64,000 bases of DNA, taken from the NCBI RefSeq assembly GCF_028554725.1, contig NC_071668.1, positions 19,757,501 to 19,821,500 of the forward strand, read 5' to 3'. The notes beneath the pieces are model-generated. The model had not been told where the DNA came from and ran no database searches. It worked only from the letters and a program-made list of their open reading frames with translations. Position numbers and translations under genes: made by a program. The stretch's first letter is position 1; the number at the start of each line of letters is the position of its first letter. Of this stretch, positions 47,054 through 59,880 are shown piece after piece. The stretch comes from Zeugodacus cucurbitae (Eukaryota > Arthropoda > Insecta > Diptera > Tephritidae).

Positions 47054-49115
47054 GTAAGTCGATCGCATAGATGAACTGGTTTCCCGTTTTTTCTGCAATT
47101 TTAATTAACAAATGCTCACAAACCGGGGTAGTGTTGTTGTTGTAGTTACAACAGCAACAAGTATGCATACACTCAGTATGTAGCTATGATCGCGTGTATA
47201 AAACCGAAAACAAACAAATGCGCAAATAAAATTAAGATATTAGGATAGGTTTGTTCTTTTATCCGATTCGGTAGCGATGCAACGGCCGCGGGTAGGACGC
47301 CCACACACTGAACTTAGGGATATTGGATTAGTTTGGGTTTTTTTCTTATTTCCTTCAAATTGGATTATGTATATGCGATCGAGGCGCCGACGTCAATAAA
47401 ATTGCTAAGTTATATAACTTCACTGTACAACACTCGGCTGGGTACTGAACCAAAATAATTTTTTCCGGGAGAATGAGTCATAAGTAAAATAAAAATGTAT
47501 TTTTCGATTTTCGAATATAACCCCAAAATTGAAATATTTGAACTCGAAGTTCGAAAAAAGGAATTTAAAAGAAAATACTATTATTATTATACATTTTATA
47601 TTTTTTTTCGATCGAAATTTGAGTCTTCATAACATAATGTCAAATAAGATTGACCCGAAAATTGTATGAAAAATGTACATAATATCCATATTTTGGATTA
47701 GTAGCTATATCCTGTAATTAATAAATTTTTTTTCTTCTTTTTTTCGAACTTCGAATCCCAATACTTCGAAAATCGGAGATATTCAATTGTCAGAGAACTG
47801 CCGGCGAGTAATTCTCCTTTCAAATAAAATTCAAACAGTAGTCAGGTCCAGCCAAGTGTGTAGATCTGCAAAGCAAGCCAACTCTCTTTGAGAACAAAGG
47901 CGATGTGGATGTTCCTTTTTATGGAAGCATATTCAAATTATCACTGAAACTGTGTCGTAACGTAGTTCCGCTGATAGCAGCTAAATGAGTATATTGATGA
48001 CTCGATTCTTGTGGAACATGTGCAATATTTTTCTGTGAGTTTCAATTAGTTTATCCAAATATCTTAGACGAAGATTGTAGATCTCTCACTATTACGTACT
48101 CGACAACAAACCAACAGCACAAGATGAATTGAACCCTCTTGACATCCAGAGCTTATTTAAAACCCAGCTGAGATACCACACCATATAGCAATGAAGTACT
48201 GGGGAGATACGAAAGCCCTGAACACCTCATTAAAAATTATGGTACTGCTTCTACAATGCCTGACCATGAAAAAGCTGAAATAGGTCTATTGCAAAATATA
48301 TAAGAGCTGCAAGAACTGATAAACTACGAGCTGTACGAGTATAATCTCAACTGAAAAAGAGAAATTAGTAAAAAACATTAGCTGAAAAGAACCTCATCTG
48401 CTCTGCTCATTCCACAAGATGTACAATTTCACATTCTTTAAGATTCATATCAGTAACACTTTCGACCCTTTCTCTTAGTCTTTTATAAAGCATATATGAT
48501 CCTAGCCTCGGATAAATTACAACTGTCGCCAGAGAGGCCTAGGGTTTTCGAAAGATTTCTGAACCTTTTGACAACAAGTGGTTAGGTGAACATTTTCAGA
48601 ATCTTAAAACTTCCTGTGAAGGAAAATAAAAATAGTAAAGAGAATTTAGTAAGATTTATTAATCTTTAGAGGTAATGGTTGAATTATGAAAGTCCATAGT
48701 GTTCAGCAATGTTGTCATAGCTAAAAGTAGTTAATTTATTGAAATCATTATTTTACTACTCGATTTCACAGAAAGAAATTTCCTTCCTCATGTTTAGTGA
48801 AACCAATAGTTTTTGTTACTAGAAATCTCTAAGATGTTGAGTGTTTTTTTCTTAAGACATGTGGCTTTCAATGAGGCAATACTTTTTCGGGGTTAGTCGT
48901 TTTGACAGCTGTTACTTGATTTATACTCAGATTGGCTTGCCATTTGAGCAGACTTACTCTGCCAATTGCTGCAAAAGGTGGTTGAAAATTCTGTCTCTCG
49001 GCTGGAATTTATTCAAGTCACCCGCGGCGGTAACTTTCCCGAAATAAAAAATGTTTTAAAAAGCATAATGGCAAACCCTTATTTATATAATAACGCTAAA
49101 TTCCGGACCATAATA
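47054..49115. other. Non-coding DNA, probable intron
   Basis: Starts with the donor GTAAGTCG. No coding sequence or known repeat recognised in about 2 kb. Confidence 0.45.
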
Positions 49116-49890
49116 TTAGGTTGGCAAATACCCCCCTTCCGCTTTTTTGCTCTTTATTCAATGCTTTATAAAAAGTGTTACTTTGATCGGATGTAGTTCA
49201 AATAAGCGGCATTTCCTTCTTCATAATCTGTTTCCATCTAGACGGCAACTTCATAATACCCCCTTCGTAGAAGCCCCCATCTTTATTTGCGAAGAATTCG
49301 GACAGCCACTTTTCACAAGCCTCCTTTGAGTTCAACTTTACACCACAAAGGGCGTTCGCCATGGACAGGAACAGGTGGTAATCACTTGGTGCTATGTCTG
49401 GGCTATACGATGGATGCAATAAAACCTCCCATCCGAGCTTCCGTAGCTTCTGACGAGTCATCAACGAACTGTGTGGTCTGGCGTTGTCCTGGTGAAACAC
49501 TACACCCTTCCTGTCGGCCAATTCTGGACGCTTCTGGTCGATCGCCCTCTTCAAGCGGTCCAGTTGTTCGCAGTATATGGTAGAATTAAGCGGATGATTC
49601 CTTTCCAATCCCACCAAACACACAGCAAAACCTTCCTGGCCGTCAATCTTGGCCACTGTTTTGGACGAATCACCGGCCTTCGACCACGACCGTTTTCGTT
49701 TGATATTGTCGTATGTGATCCATTTTTCGGCAGCAGTCACCATTTTCATCGGCATTCGTCGTCACAGGTCTTCCGTCGGCTGACTCTCACGGAACGTTTC
49801 TCTAGCGGATTTGCCTTTAACGAAGGAAAACTTTAAAATAGCGCGAATTTCGGCGTTAGTGAACTCCATGTTTACACATCTAGAGGTAGT
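49116..49890 (-). mobile_element. Mariner element, D,D34D type, internally deleted (copy 2)
   Basis: The left end is a textbook mariner terminus, TTAGGTTGGCAAATA (49116 on) after TA. The minus strand encodes the transposase from MEFTNAEIRA (ATG about 49871) with two internal deletions relative to copy 1. One is about 0.1 kb near 49780 and one about 0.25 kb near 49750, joining the DNA-binding half to the catalytic half. The matching right terminus was not found; a weak TACCAACCAA near 50166 is not convincing, so the 5' side is probably truncated. Confidence 0.8.
49198..49755 (-). pseudogene. Mariner transposase catalytic half (copy 2), open but inactive
   Basis: A 185-codon open frame covers the catalytic domain. 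AEKWITYDNIKRKRSWSKAG is the first block; FHQDNARPHSSLMT and SPDIAPSDYHLF hold Asp 2 and Asp 3, with 34 residues between; the protein ends with IMKLPSRWKQ.. and a stop at 49198. The first catalytic Asp is lost: the usual GDEKW reads AAEKW. With its N-terminal DNA-binding part deleted, it cannot be a working transposase. Compared with copy 1 it lacks GIIHYELLP-type sequence after VCLVG. Confidence 0.8.
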
Positions 49891-51309
49891 GTGAATACAC
49901 CTATTCACCAACCCCCGTTCTATTTTTATATCATTTCTTATATCAAATAGGTTCTGGGATCATGAGCTTTATGAATGTTTAATGATTTATCTATTATAGT
50001 TTTCTTAGTAGTAGTTCAACTATATAGGATTTTAGTTAAGAGTGAAAAGTTTAAAGTATGGCATTATTTTCATCTTTCAAGGATCTCATTCTTCCTCTTA
50101 TTTGGTGTCCCCGATTTTGTTAAATTACATGTCCATCATTAGAAGCAGTTAATATGCAAATATTCTACCAACCAACATTTACTCTGTGTCCTCTTTTGCA
50201 CACTCCACTTTGACGACATGCAACTCTGCGCGATTTCCTTAACACCTACCTTAATCTTTACAACACACTTATAGGTGCAGTAATTGTTATTGCCAGCAAT
50301 GCGATTAAGCATTTACTTTCATTGTTTGTTTTTTTCACAATTGTTGGCTGTTGCCATTGTCGCCGTTACGCACATTAAACACACTTCGATTGCCATTTCG
50401 CCGCTGAGGAGTGGAAAAAAACAATTTAATGATAAACATCAAATTTCCACAAAATGGGCTTATATTTTACGTGCAATGCCAAACAGATTGCGAAGGCATT
50501 CGAGAAGCTCGGCAATATGAACACATGGGTACCGTTCTAATTTGCAACGCTCGCAAAAGCGTGAATTACAGCGAAGACCTGTCTGCGAAGAGCAACACAA
50601 AATTAGCCAAACACTTCGACAGACAAACTGTCGAAACTTCGTATTACGAAGTACTCGTCCATATTTTTTTCCCGGCTACTTAAAGTTCCTGCCGCCACTA
50701 AAAGTATGTAATGTAGCTGAAAGAAGCTTTCTCGAGTACTTTTAAAGTGATGTTCACTTTCTATGCGTATATTTTCATAAATTTCCTTTAGATTTCCACA
50801 CCACTTACCAGCAACAATGTAGTTAATAATACAAAGTGCCTTCAAGAAAATTGTAGAAAACCGCGAGATACTCACAAGCGCGCATAGAATGGCAGATTTG
50901 TATGCCATGAGAATGAGTAGGAGATTGAAGTAGCGATGGAAAGCGTTAATAAAAAACAGTTCTGCATCTCATTTGCTACAAAATCGCAAAACCTATAAGA
51001 TGCTTAAGCTAATGCATTTATGCTTTTGTGCGAGATAAGCGCTTACCGTTAAGCAGCTTGCGGCTACCGTTAAGGTAATAGCGCTAATCTCTCTCTCACT
51101 CACCTTTTACGGTTATTATTTTAATTTTGTGAATGGAAATATTTTAATCCAGCTCAGTGCTTTGATGGAATTATCTAGTATCTTGAAATTTAAAAATAAG
51201 AAGTTACGAAAAGACTGTCTTATTGAAGATACTGATTAAAATATCGTACGAGGAAGAAGTTGAGTCATAATTTTTACGAAAAGCATGTTTTGGATTACCC
51301 TTCTTCTTC
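49891..51309. other. Mostly non-coding DNA with a GC-richer patch
   Basis: The 50280-50910 patch is GC-richer and open in several frames on both strands. A possible small minus-strand gene is discussed in the findings. On the plus strand, ATG 50299 opens a 73-codon frame with a hydrophobic start (MRLSIYFHCLFFSQLLAVAI). A GAGA-type run lies at about 51090-51103. No gene is called with confidence. Confidence 0.35.
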
Positions 51310-51985
51310 TTCTTGACTGGCGTAGACACCGCTTACGCGGTCATAGCCGAGTCCACAGCAGCGCGCCACGCATCTCTCCTTTTGACAGTTTGGCGCCAAT
51401 TTGTAATACCAAGTGAAGACAGGTCCTTCTCCAACTTGTCCGTCCATCGGAGTGGAGATGTCCCTCTTCCTCGGCTTCCACCAGCGGGTACTGCATCGAA
51501 CACTTTCAGAGCTGGAGCACTCTCGTCCATTCGAACAACATGACTTAGCCAGTGTAGCCGCTGTCTTTTTATTCGCTGAACTACGTCAAAACCTTTCTCT
51601 GGAAAACTCCTAGTGTCGTCTTATGGGATGTTGTCATCGTCCACGCCTCTGCACCGTAAAGTAGGACGGGAATGATGAGGGACTTGTAGAGTTTAGTTTT
51701 CGTTCATTGAGAGAGCACTTTACTTTCCAATTGCCTGCTCAGTCCATAGTAGCAGCTGTTGGCAAGAGTGATTATGCGAGGTATTTCAACGCTGAGATTA
51801 TTATCGGTGTTGATGTTGAAGCCTAGGTATACGAAATTATCTACAAACTTCAAAGTCGCAGTGTCTGAAACCTCGTTTGGTATCGAGAGAGAGGTCCTCG
51901 GAGAGGTCCTTCCCGATCTTGACGGAGCTTTTGGTGTTTCTCAACGTCTGCTTACACAGCCTATTAATTTTTTGCGTAAAGACAA
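51310..51985 (-). mobile_element. Non-LTR retrotransposon fragment (copy C)
   Basis: The minus strand reads FVDNFVYLGFNINTDNN (about 51850-51780), RIITLANSCYYGLSRQLES, SLIIPVLLYGAEAWTMTTS (about 51700-51630), then ALKVFDAVPAGGSRGRG and LEKDLSSLGITNWRQTV near 51500-51380. This is the longest RT-derived stretch of this LINE family in the window. It extends the 3' side past the point where other copies stop, and a frameshift near 51600 breaks the reading frame. Confidence 0.8.
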
Positions 51986-53224
51986 CTACTTTTTGTGCTG
52001 TCGTTTTGGATTATCCAATTATTCTCATATATGAACAAACCTAGTTTTCAGTCTCATTTATATGAAATATCCAAAAAGTATATTGTTTATATGTTCACTT
52101 ATTTTAAAAATTCAGGCAACTTGAAAACAAAGACTGGATCATCTGGCTAGTTCAATAATCTTGAATTACGGAAGACAACTCTACAAGTAAATATGAACTT
52201 CCTTCGATTGGCCAGTGTTTCGAAGAGTGATGGCGAACAAACTTCCAATTAAATAATTTTACCAATTTTAGAGATCTTTGTCGTGTTTCGTCTTATCCTT
52301 ATATACACAGCTTTTCTAAAATTCGTCTCTAATTTTTTATAAGATTTACCGAAAGCCTTAGAATTAATCTCATGCATATTCCATACTCAAATATAACCTT
52401 CCATATAAAGTCTTTAACCTAGTTATGGGACTATTTATTTGGTGGGCTCATAAATTTTCGAAATTCCGGCAACTTGGAAACAATAATTCATCACAATATC
52501 ACCATCATCATCAATAATTACTCTACAAAGTGAATGTTAAGTTATCTTCAATCGAAGAATTGTTATCAATAAACTCACAATGAAATAATTCTAGCAAATT
52601 AATTATATATTTGCTTTTTCTTTGTCCCTCGTCTCAAACTTATTCACAGGGTTTTTTTAATTTCTTCTTTGATTTTTGATCAACTTTACCGCAATTCCAA
52701 GAATTAATCTAATCTACCCAAGAATCAACTACCGTTCCACTTTGTGGGTGATTCGTAAATTTTCAGTTTAAGGTGAAAAGATTGATTATTCAAGGAGTCT
52801 TAATGATAGATTTATCTATCAGGTTGGAGCTTTAACATTCTACAAAATATGTCCTTTATCTTCCTAAAAGCAATTTGACCAATATTAATGATTATTGTAG
52901 GGTCTATAACTGAGTTTTCCAATACAGTTTTGATACGAACTATTTCAAGTTCGGGAAATGGATTTCACCCACAATAAGGTCTAGTAAAATAATTCTTTCA
53001 AATTTGTTTTTTTTTCGTTTTAGAGAAAAATAAAATATAGAAACCGAGATCAGATATCCAGAATGAAGTAGTTCAAATAATAAATTTGAATGATATAGAT
53101 ATATCATAAAAAGGACCAGAGACTGGGCAGTAGTCCTAAGATTATACGCTTACTGCTTAGAAATAAAGCAACAACAATAACATTAGAAACATAACCCTGA
53201 TGATAAGTCCATCATAGGAATCAA
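51986..53224. other. AT-rich non-coding DNA
   Basis: No coding sequence recognised. Confidence 0.45.
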
Positions 53225-53425
53225 TTCGGTCTTGTTATTCGTATTGACGAAAACACTCCAGCTTTGAAAGTGTGCGAAGCAGTACTCGCTGGTCGAAGAA
53301 GAGGAGGACCTCCACTCCGTTGGAAAGATCATATGGAAAGCGTAGGAGGAATCAATGGCACGCTCTTATAGATTCGGCTATAATCGCGGTGCCTACGCCA
53401 AATATTTATATATATATATAGAAAT
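53225..53425 (+). mobile_element. Non-LTR retrotransposon 3' fragment (copy D)
   Basis: Matches the last part of copies A and B: AACACTCCAGCTTTGAAAGT, GCAGTACTCGCTGGTCGAAG, TCCACTCCGTTGGAAAGA, then CTATAATCGCGGTGCCTACG CC and a (TA)n tail to about 53420. Only the 3' 0.2 kb is present, as expected of a 5'-truncated LINE insertion. Confidence 0.75.
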
Positions 53426-55045
53426 CAAATCCAGCCCACCGTCGTCCAATTTTGATGGATTTTTATATCTTTCATACTAATTGACCAATTTTAAAGAATT
53501 TCAGTAAAATGCATTTAGTCCAGTCCGATTGAAACAAAGTCGTTACCACTGAGCACAATACTAATACCAATAGATCACACATCCGAGTCCAATACATGTT
53601 AGGTATTAGTTTCGAGAAATCTTACATTGTTTATTATTTTATTAATTACTAGATCATATAGCATCCAAATTATACTGCCTTATTTGCCATTTTTGCTGCC
53701 ATTAAACACCTATTTAATATATAAAATTCGTTTATTTCATAAAATTGAATAACAACTTAAGGAAACAGCTTAGTTCCTTTAAGCCAAATTTTCTCCACCG
53801 CTCACTTTGAAATCCTGCCTTTTAACTCTGTGCTTTTGCTAGCCCGCTTTATGCCGCTTTCCTTAAACTCGTGAGTAAGTGATTGCGTTTGTTTTTGTTG
53901 TGTTTTAAGTCGCTTGCAGCTAAAACGCCAGTAGCCTAGTAACGTGTTTAAATCCTATTGTTTCTAGTTCACTGTTATTTGCCTTGTGGCAATTCAGTAG
54001 AGCAACATGCTAAGCGTCTACGCTACATGCCTTGGTGTATTATTCATAAAATATGACCAACACACCAGTGTATAACTCACACAAACTGCTAAATACTGTT
54101 TGGAAACTAAACAAATGTGCACACATTCAGGCCTATACATATTTAATGCCCAAAAACATAAAGCCGACAGGACTCGAGTTCTTATTTACAGTTGGTTCAA
54201 ACAATTTAATCTATTAGCTTGAATGTTGCTGTCATATACGTGAGAGAGAAAAATAGAAGCTTTGTGGGTGTGGATCATAAGTTGAAGATAAGCACTGTTT
54301 GGTGAAGCCCCTAGATATAAACACTTCCTCGGTCCACAAAACAAGACAGTATCCAAAATTTGATATGGGTTAGATTTGAACGCTATATCAGTAGGAAAGA
54401 GGTGAAACATCTAAATCGACTCGTGATAACCCAAGGGTCGATAATAGTAAAATTTTGGAAGCCATCCCGTCCATTACTAACCTAATTTAAGGTTTGCGCT
54501 ATGTGAAAGGAATTCCGAGGTCAGTAAGGATTTGTAGTCCATAAATGGATTTTGATTTTAGAGAATTGATATTGCTGTTGCCTTCTGCATGCGAAGGAAT
54601 CGGCTATACTCGATATTTCCTCCAGTAAATTTTGCCAAAATCTGAGTATCTAAACTTAACGGATTCGCTATGAAATATTTTTGAAATTCTCCATTTTTAG
54701 GGGCTGTAACGACTTCCTAGAACACATAAATACATGTAAGATATTCTATATTAAGTTTGGTATAGTCCGTAGCTACAGTTTCCCAAACCGGTGGTCTCAT
54801 TCATATTTTTCCATTAACCACTATTCCATGCAACTCTTTGTTACTTTAAAACCCTATAGTATCGGATATAGGTAAGGATTTAGAAAATAAATTGAAGTCT
54901 TTTTCAGGAATGTTGGCCAGAACTTCCTATAAGATCTAAATACTTTCTCAGGAATGCAGTTTTTAATTCAAAAGTTGGAAAAGAACTCATATAATAATCC
55001 ATTTCGAGGGTCCCCACTTTTTTAAGGGACCAAGGAGGAAAAAGG
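53426..55045. other. Non-coding DNA
   Basis: No feature recognised in about 1.6 kb. Confidence 0.45.
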
Positions 55046-55900
55046 AGGAATGTTTATTATCATTCGAAAGCAGATTATTTGGCAATTATTTTTTTAAGAT
55101 TATATCTTTTAAATGTTGGCCGCGGCTACGTCTCAGATGGTCCATACTATGAGTCCAATTATCGATGTCTCGTACGAGCATTTCGACTGGTAACTGGCGA
55201 ATGATACGCGTGGTGTTTTACGTCAAGGCCTGAATCGAAGCGGGATTGTCCGCATAGACTTTAGACTTTGCATACCTCACAGGAAAAACTCGAATGGTGT
55301 GATATCAATCAATCTTGGTGGCCAATCGACCGGCCCAAAACTTGAAATTATCTGCTCACCGAAGTGTTCTCTCAAAAAATCCATTAATGCTATGTGTGAG
55401 AAGTGGGAACCACCGTCTTTTTGAAAGCAAATGTCACCGAGATCATGAGCATCAAACAGTCGGTTATCAAAACGGTCGCCACTTACGGTTACATTCTCAT
55501 CAGCATAATTTTTGAAAAAATATGTACCCATGATTCCACTGGCCCACAAACCACACCACCTTTTTTTTCTGGCAGCTCTAGAATCTCTTCGGACTGCTCT
55601 GCGTCCCAAATGCGGCATTGTACTTATTTACATATCCATTGACCCGGAAATGGGCCTCATCGCTGAACAGGTACAAGAACCCATAGAGCAAAGCGATGTC
55701 GCTTGGGAAGATCGTGCTGCTTCAGTTCTTGCACAAGTTGTATGTTGCTTTCAATTTAAGATCTCGATGTAAAATGCGTCAAGTCGTTCCATACGTCAGT
55801 CCGAGTTGCTGCGAACGGCGCCGAATCGACTCTCCACGGTCTTCGTGTACACTCTCAGCTACGGCTGCTATACAGAATATGAATTTTCGTAAAGAAGTTG
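55046..55900 (-). pseudogene. Decayed DD41D (rosa-like) transposase, sister of the 43843 copy
   Basis: A 114-codon open piece (55618-55277) carries GLWASGIMGTYFFKN, DENVTVSGDRF, ICFQKDGGSHFS and PVDWPPRLIDITPFEFFL. It corresponds to residues about 200-297 of the intact transposase. The second catalytic Asp is present; the third is Glu (TPFE), and the spacing between them is still 41 residues. The DNA-binding half is recognisable in broken frames around 55700-55870. The 3' flank (GGAATGTTTATTATCATTCG, 55056 on) matches the 43843 copy. Confidence 0.75.
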
Positions 55901-57989
55901 AGCAATGAAAAAAGTTCCTCTACTTGGATCACCCGATTTAAGCACTCCTTTTTTAACTCCTCGATTATAGTAAAATTATATGGAAAGGTTCCGTCAATTA
56001 GACCTCACATTTCTCTTCTCAAACATATAATATAACATTCATTAATTTTTTTCTTTCAAGGACCGATTACAGAATCAGACCTACAAATGACCATAGGTTT
56101 CTGAGCTATCCCCGGACACTAAAAGATTTTAAGGGATCCGCAAAACTAATTTATTTTAATTCCATTCGAATGAGAAGTTTATATTGGGTTTCATATCAGG
56201 ACGGTGTATTAAGGTTTTGAGCGAACTAAGGAGTTATACAATAACTATGTACCTTGATAAGGTAGATCGACTTTTCACTTAACGCCACAGAGGGTTAGAT
56301 TGACTTAAGTCTTCAGAAGTATTTATATGAATTACGTGACCCAGAAAAAAGTCTAGATAACAAAACTATAGAAAGAACTACATTTGTTATAGGAATTGAG
56401 AATTTGCGGTTTTCTGGAGCACTGAATAAGATTACCAAATTGTAGGTCCAACTAGCCAAACAAAGAACAAGTTTTAAGCGCAATTTTCGGTTCTTTGCAT
56501 TCACAGACCCGGCTGCTTGAAGGATCTCTTAGAACTATGATAATGTTGAACAGTTAGGAGAATAAAATTAAAAAAAAATTAAGCAAATTGTGAGGGATAA
56601 ATTCATCAAAGAATATTTCAACCTTAAACTTTCTAAAATTTAAGTTTTCACCACAAACTGCTCTGTTTAATTTAGCTTCCCTAACGGGAATAGAGCACAG
56701 CATAGCCTGCATGCATGATTTGTACTTACACAAGTACTTAAGAAAGCCACTACAGACCGGAACAAAAGTTTGTAAACAAACACAGAGAACACACACACAC
56801 ACACAGACAGACACAAGCGCTATTTAATTTAAATAAGCGTAAACAAAGAAAAGCATAAACTTGTGACGCTGCTCGCACGTAAACAAGTAAAATAAATCAA
56901 TTTGATTGCCACTTTATAGTCTCACTGACTTACAACAAAAACACACACAGAGGCGCACACGAACACACCCGAAGGCAGGCTTTTCAAAAATCTACAATGA
57001 GCACTCGAGTCCCGGCGGCACTGTGAGCAGCTAGCTGAGCATCCCATTAGCTATTAAGTTTGCTTAGAATTTTCATTCAGGAGAGGCTGTAGGTGGCTGC
57101 CTGTATGTGTGTAAGCATCTGTGCAGCACCTCAACGCATATCGCTTTGATCATTGCGGCATCCCTGGGGTCGTGTACAACGTGCCTCCGATACACGCTCA
57201 TTTACGAGTCTCCAATATGCAATTTATGTGGATGTGTTGGTGTGTGTATGTGTGTGCCTCTAAGTAGTTGTAAGTTGTTGACCGTAGGCTATTGCGTTAG
57301 ATAGTTAGCCGCTTTCACTACTGCCTCCCATATACCATAGGTTTGCATAATTTTAACGCAGTTTAGGGCGCCTACAGCGCGTTGTGTATGTGTGTGTGCG
57401 GGGTCCTGCAGCTAGTACCACCGCTTTGCTGCTCCTTTGGGTGCACTGCAAATTTGACACGTCGCGCGTTGGAGCGCCGAGTTACGTGTATCGCAACGTG
57501 ACGGCGCCATAATTGGAGCAGCAAGCGCCGATGCATTTGTGGCACAGTGTTGCGTTTTAGCATCTCTTATGAGCTTGGATAACCAGCAAACTGTTGGAAG
57601 ACCACAGATCAACGTTAGTCTGGAACTATGTTGGTTAGGATAAGGTTCTTAACGAGATCTAAGCGAATTTCCACTCCTAACGGGAGTTCAAGATGACTCA
57701 TAAGGGGAGAACTCTATGGACACGGGACAAGCTTGTGGGAATCTGTTTTCACAGGCCTCTGGAGTCTATAAATATCTTCAAACGGTGGCATTACGAGGAC
57801 TCTCACCTTGTGAATCCCAGAACATGGTGGCCAATACCTTTTCGGCCGATTAGGCTGTCTTCGCCTTCTTAGGAGCAGACCCCTCGGTATAGTCCATTGT
57901 CTCGACTGTTCCTTGGTCTCTGGTACGAGTATGTAATATTAGATTAGATCATATTCCAAAAGAACGCAGCAACTCGTTGGCATTACACT
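55901..57989. other. Non-coding DNA with CA/GT microsatellites
   Basis: (CA)n at about 56790-56805 with an ACAGACAG extension, and GT runs near 57240-57256 and 57385-57400. Minus-strand open frames over the repeats are artefacts. A GC-richer patch at 57340-57560 is open on the minus strand but shows nothing recognisable. Confidence 0.45.
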
Positions 57990-58105
57990 CCGCTGCTGTT
58001 GTTGTTACGGCATAAAACATTCCCCACAAAGTTTTGAGAAATGCTGTCGATTTGCATGTCATTGGTCGGATAAAAATCTGGGTCCGTTCCAGTTACAAAG
58101 ATCCG
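57990..58105 (+). repeat. Possible SINE-like or LINE-UTR repeat
   Basis: TGCTGTTGTTGTTACGGCAT, ATTCCCCACAAAG, GAGAAATGCTGTCGAT and GGTCGGATAAAAATCTGGGT form a phrase that resembles, from memory, a dispersed fly repeat with a TTGTTGTAGCGATAA start. No second copy was found in this window. Confidence 0.3.
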
Positions 58106-59339
58106 ACTGTTGTTGCAACGGTAGCCTCAGCTGTCTTTTGAGATGCCTAAGACTATCTCTGCCATTTCGGTGGCCTATCAATACGAGATCATGGACTTAA
58201 AAAAACCAGAATCGAATCTCCGGTCGATAGTTATTGTGGATTGCTCCATTCGGTTTTACGGCTTAAGCCTTCCACCTAGTTGCAAGGTAAAATTACAATG
58301 AATATGTTACCAACTCCATAACGATTAAGACGGATCCGAGTCCGAAGCCTTCGACAGAAAATGAAGAAATAATATCCGAATCAGCTAAGCAAGTTTCTTC
58401 TAATTCGGGTTGAATTAGAAAATCTACGAAGGTCTACGAAAGTTTTGGGAAGTTCCGGAGAAAGACTTTAAAATCTTGTTCGATCTCTACACCCAATTCA
58501 GAATCAATTCAGAACTAGTTTAACTCCTCTTCTCCAAGCGAAAGTCCGAATAGATAAGGGTCTGCCTTATGCGATATATAAAATCAGATTCCACACACAA
58601 CTTTATTGACTCCGAACCACCGTGCATTTTTCAACCCAACCTCAGGGCATAGTGTTACACAAATGCCTCCTACTGAATATACACTGATGTACACCGCGAA
58701 ACAGCCGCGTATGCAACTAATTTCGTGGAGAATGCAAAAACCCCGCAGTGGGTATTACAATGGCGGGAGGAGGTGGAGAACACGCGGATGCCACTGATAG
58801 ATGTTCGGCGCATACACGACGCGTTAATCATTTACATGCGACAGTCGGATTGGGGCATTAGGTGCGTGTATTGCGTGAGCAGCAGGTATGCGGGCAACAT
58901 TAAAATTACTGCTGCCAGTGGATGGCTGACTGGCTGACTAACTTTTATGAGTTGTCTGACGCAATTCAAATTAGAAATTGTCATAATAAATTTTTGTGAA
59001 ATTAGAAAAAGAAAGCCATTCCATGAAATGGCGCAAATTTATGTAAGGAAGAAAGGGACTCAAGCAGGAAGTTGTTGCGCAATATGCATATAGAGGGTGT
59101 TGTTTTTAGATGCGTAGAACTTTATTTTTAACTTTATTATTAATAAAATGTTAAAATATGAAAATACAAATATTGACGAATTTGGACTTTATATGTTCCG
59201 AAATTTTATGAAATTAGTCTTTGAAAAAACTGATATAGCTAGTATCAGGTGTCTTCCATATAAATAGACTATCCTATCGAACCACGTTTATATACAGTCA
59301 TGTAAGTATATATTGGCCGTAGGAACCGCTTAGGCGTTT
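58106..59339. other. Non-coding DNA
   Basis: No feature recognised; open frames at 58606-58937 overlap in different frames and do not resemble a protein. Confidence 0.4.
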
Positions 59340-59880
59340 TGCAATTTGACGCCATTTGGAAATTCCAAATGCAGCCCGGTCACTTTCTACCAGATCTTTC
59401 ACCTGAGGGTTTGACGCAGTACCTTGACTTTCAGTAATAGAGTGTTGTCCATTCGAACAACATGACCTAACCAGCGTAGCTGCTGAACTATATCTATGTC
59501 GTCACATAGTCTGCGGTTGCCAATGTTCCAAGGACCATAAATCTTTCGCAAAACCTTTCTCTCGAAAACCCCAAGATTTGTCTCATCAGATGTTGTCATC
59601 GTCCACGCTTCTGCACCATAAAGTAGGACGGGAATAATGAGGGACTTGTAGGGTTTGATTTCGGTTAGTTGAGAGAGGACTTTACTTTCCAATTGCCTAC
59701 GCACAAGAGTGCTTCTGCGTTGGATTTCGAGGATTACATTTTTGCAAGCAGCTCACGACTTTCGGCTTTCGACCAAATAACCTCTGGGTAGCCAAAAGAC
59801 AAACGTTTGGAGGCGAGCTAAAATGAGAAGGCGAAGCTCTTCTGCGATAAGCATAAAAAACCCTTCGCAATGGAGGAACA
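59340..59880 (-). mobile_element. Non-LTR retrotransposon fragment (copy E, two modules joined)
   Basis: The minus strand has module 1 at about 59860-59742 (CTTCTCATTTTAGCTCGCCT, GTCGTGAGCTGC) running directly into module 2. RRQLESKVLSQLTE, SLIIPVLLYGAEAWTMTTSD, FERKVLRKIYGPWNIGNRRL and QLRWLGHVVRMD are encoded in an open frame of 101 codons (59704-59399). The 3' end is missing. This copy shows most clearly that the two modules are adjacent. Confidence 0.8.

Noticed and set aside
46706..47098. 130-codon minus-strand frame opposite the candidate exon
   Set aside because: Same triplet-repeat effect; the plus strand has the splice donor and the less repetitive C-terminal segment.
50150..50180. 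Possible right terminus of mariner copy 2 (TACCAACCAA)
   Set aside because: Only a weak match to the TTGCCAACCTAA terminus and too far from the start codon; probably chance.
57372..57612. Basic minus-strand frames over a GC-rich patch
   Set aside because: Two mutually overlapping frames with no recognisable domain or splice context.
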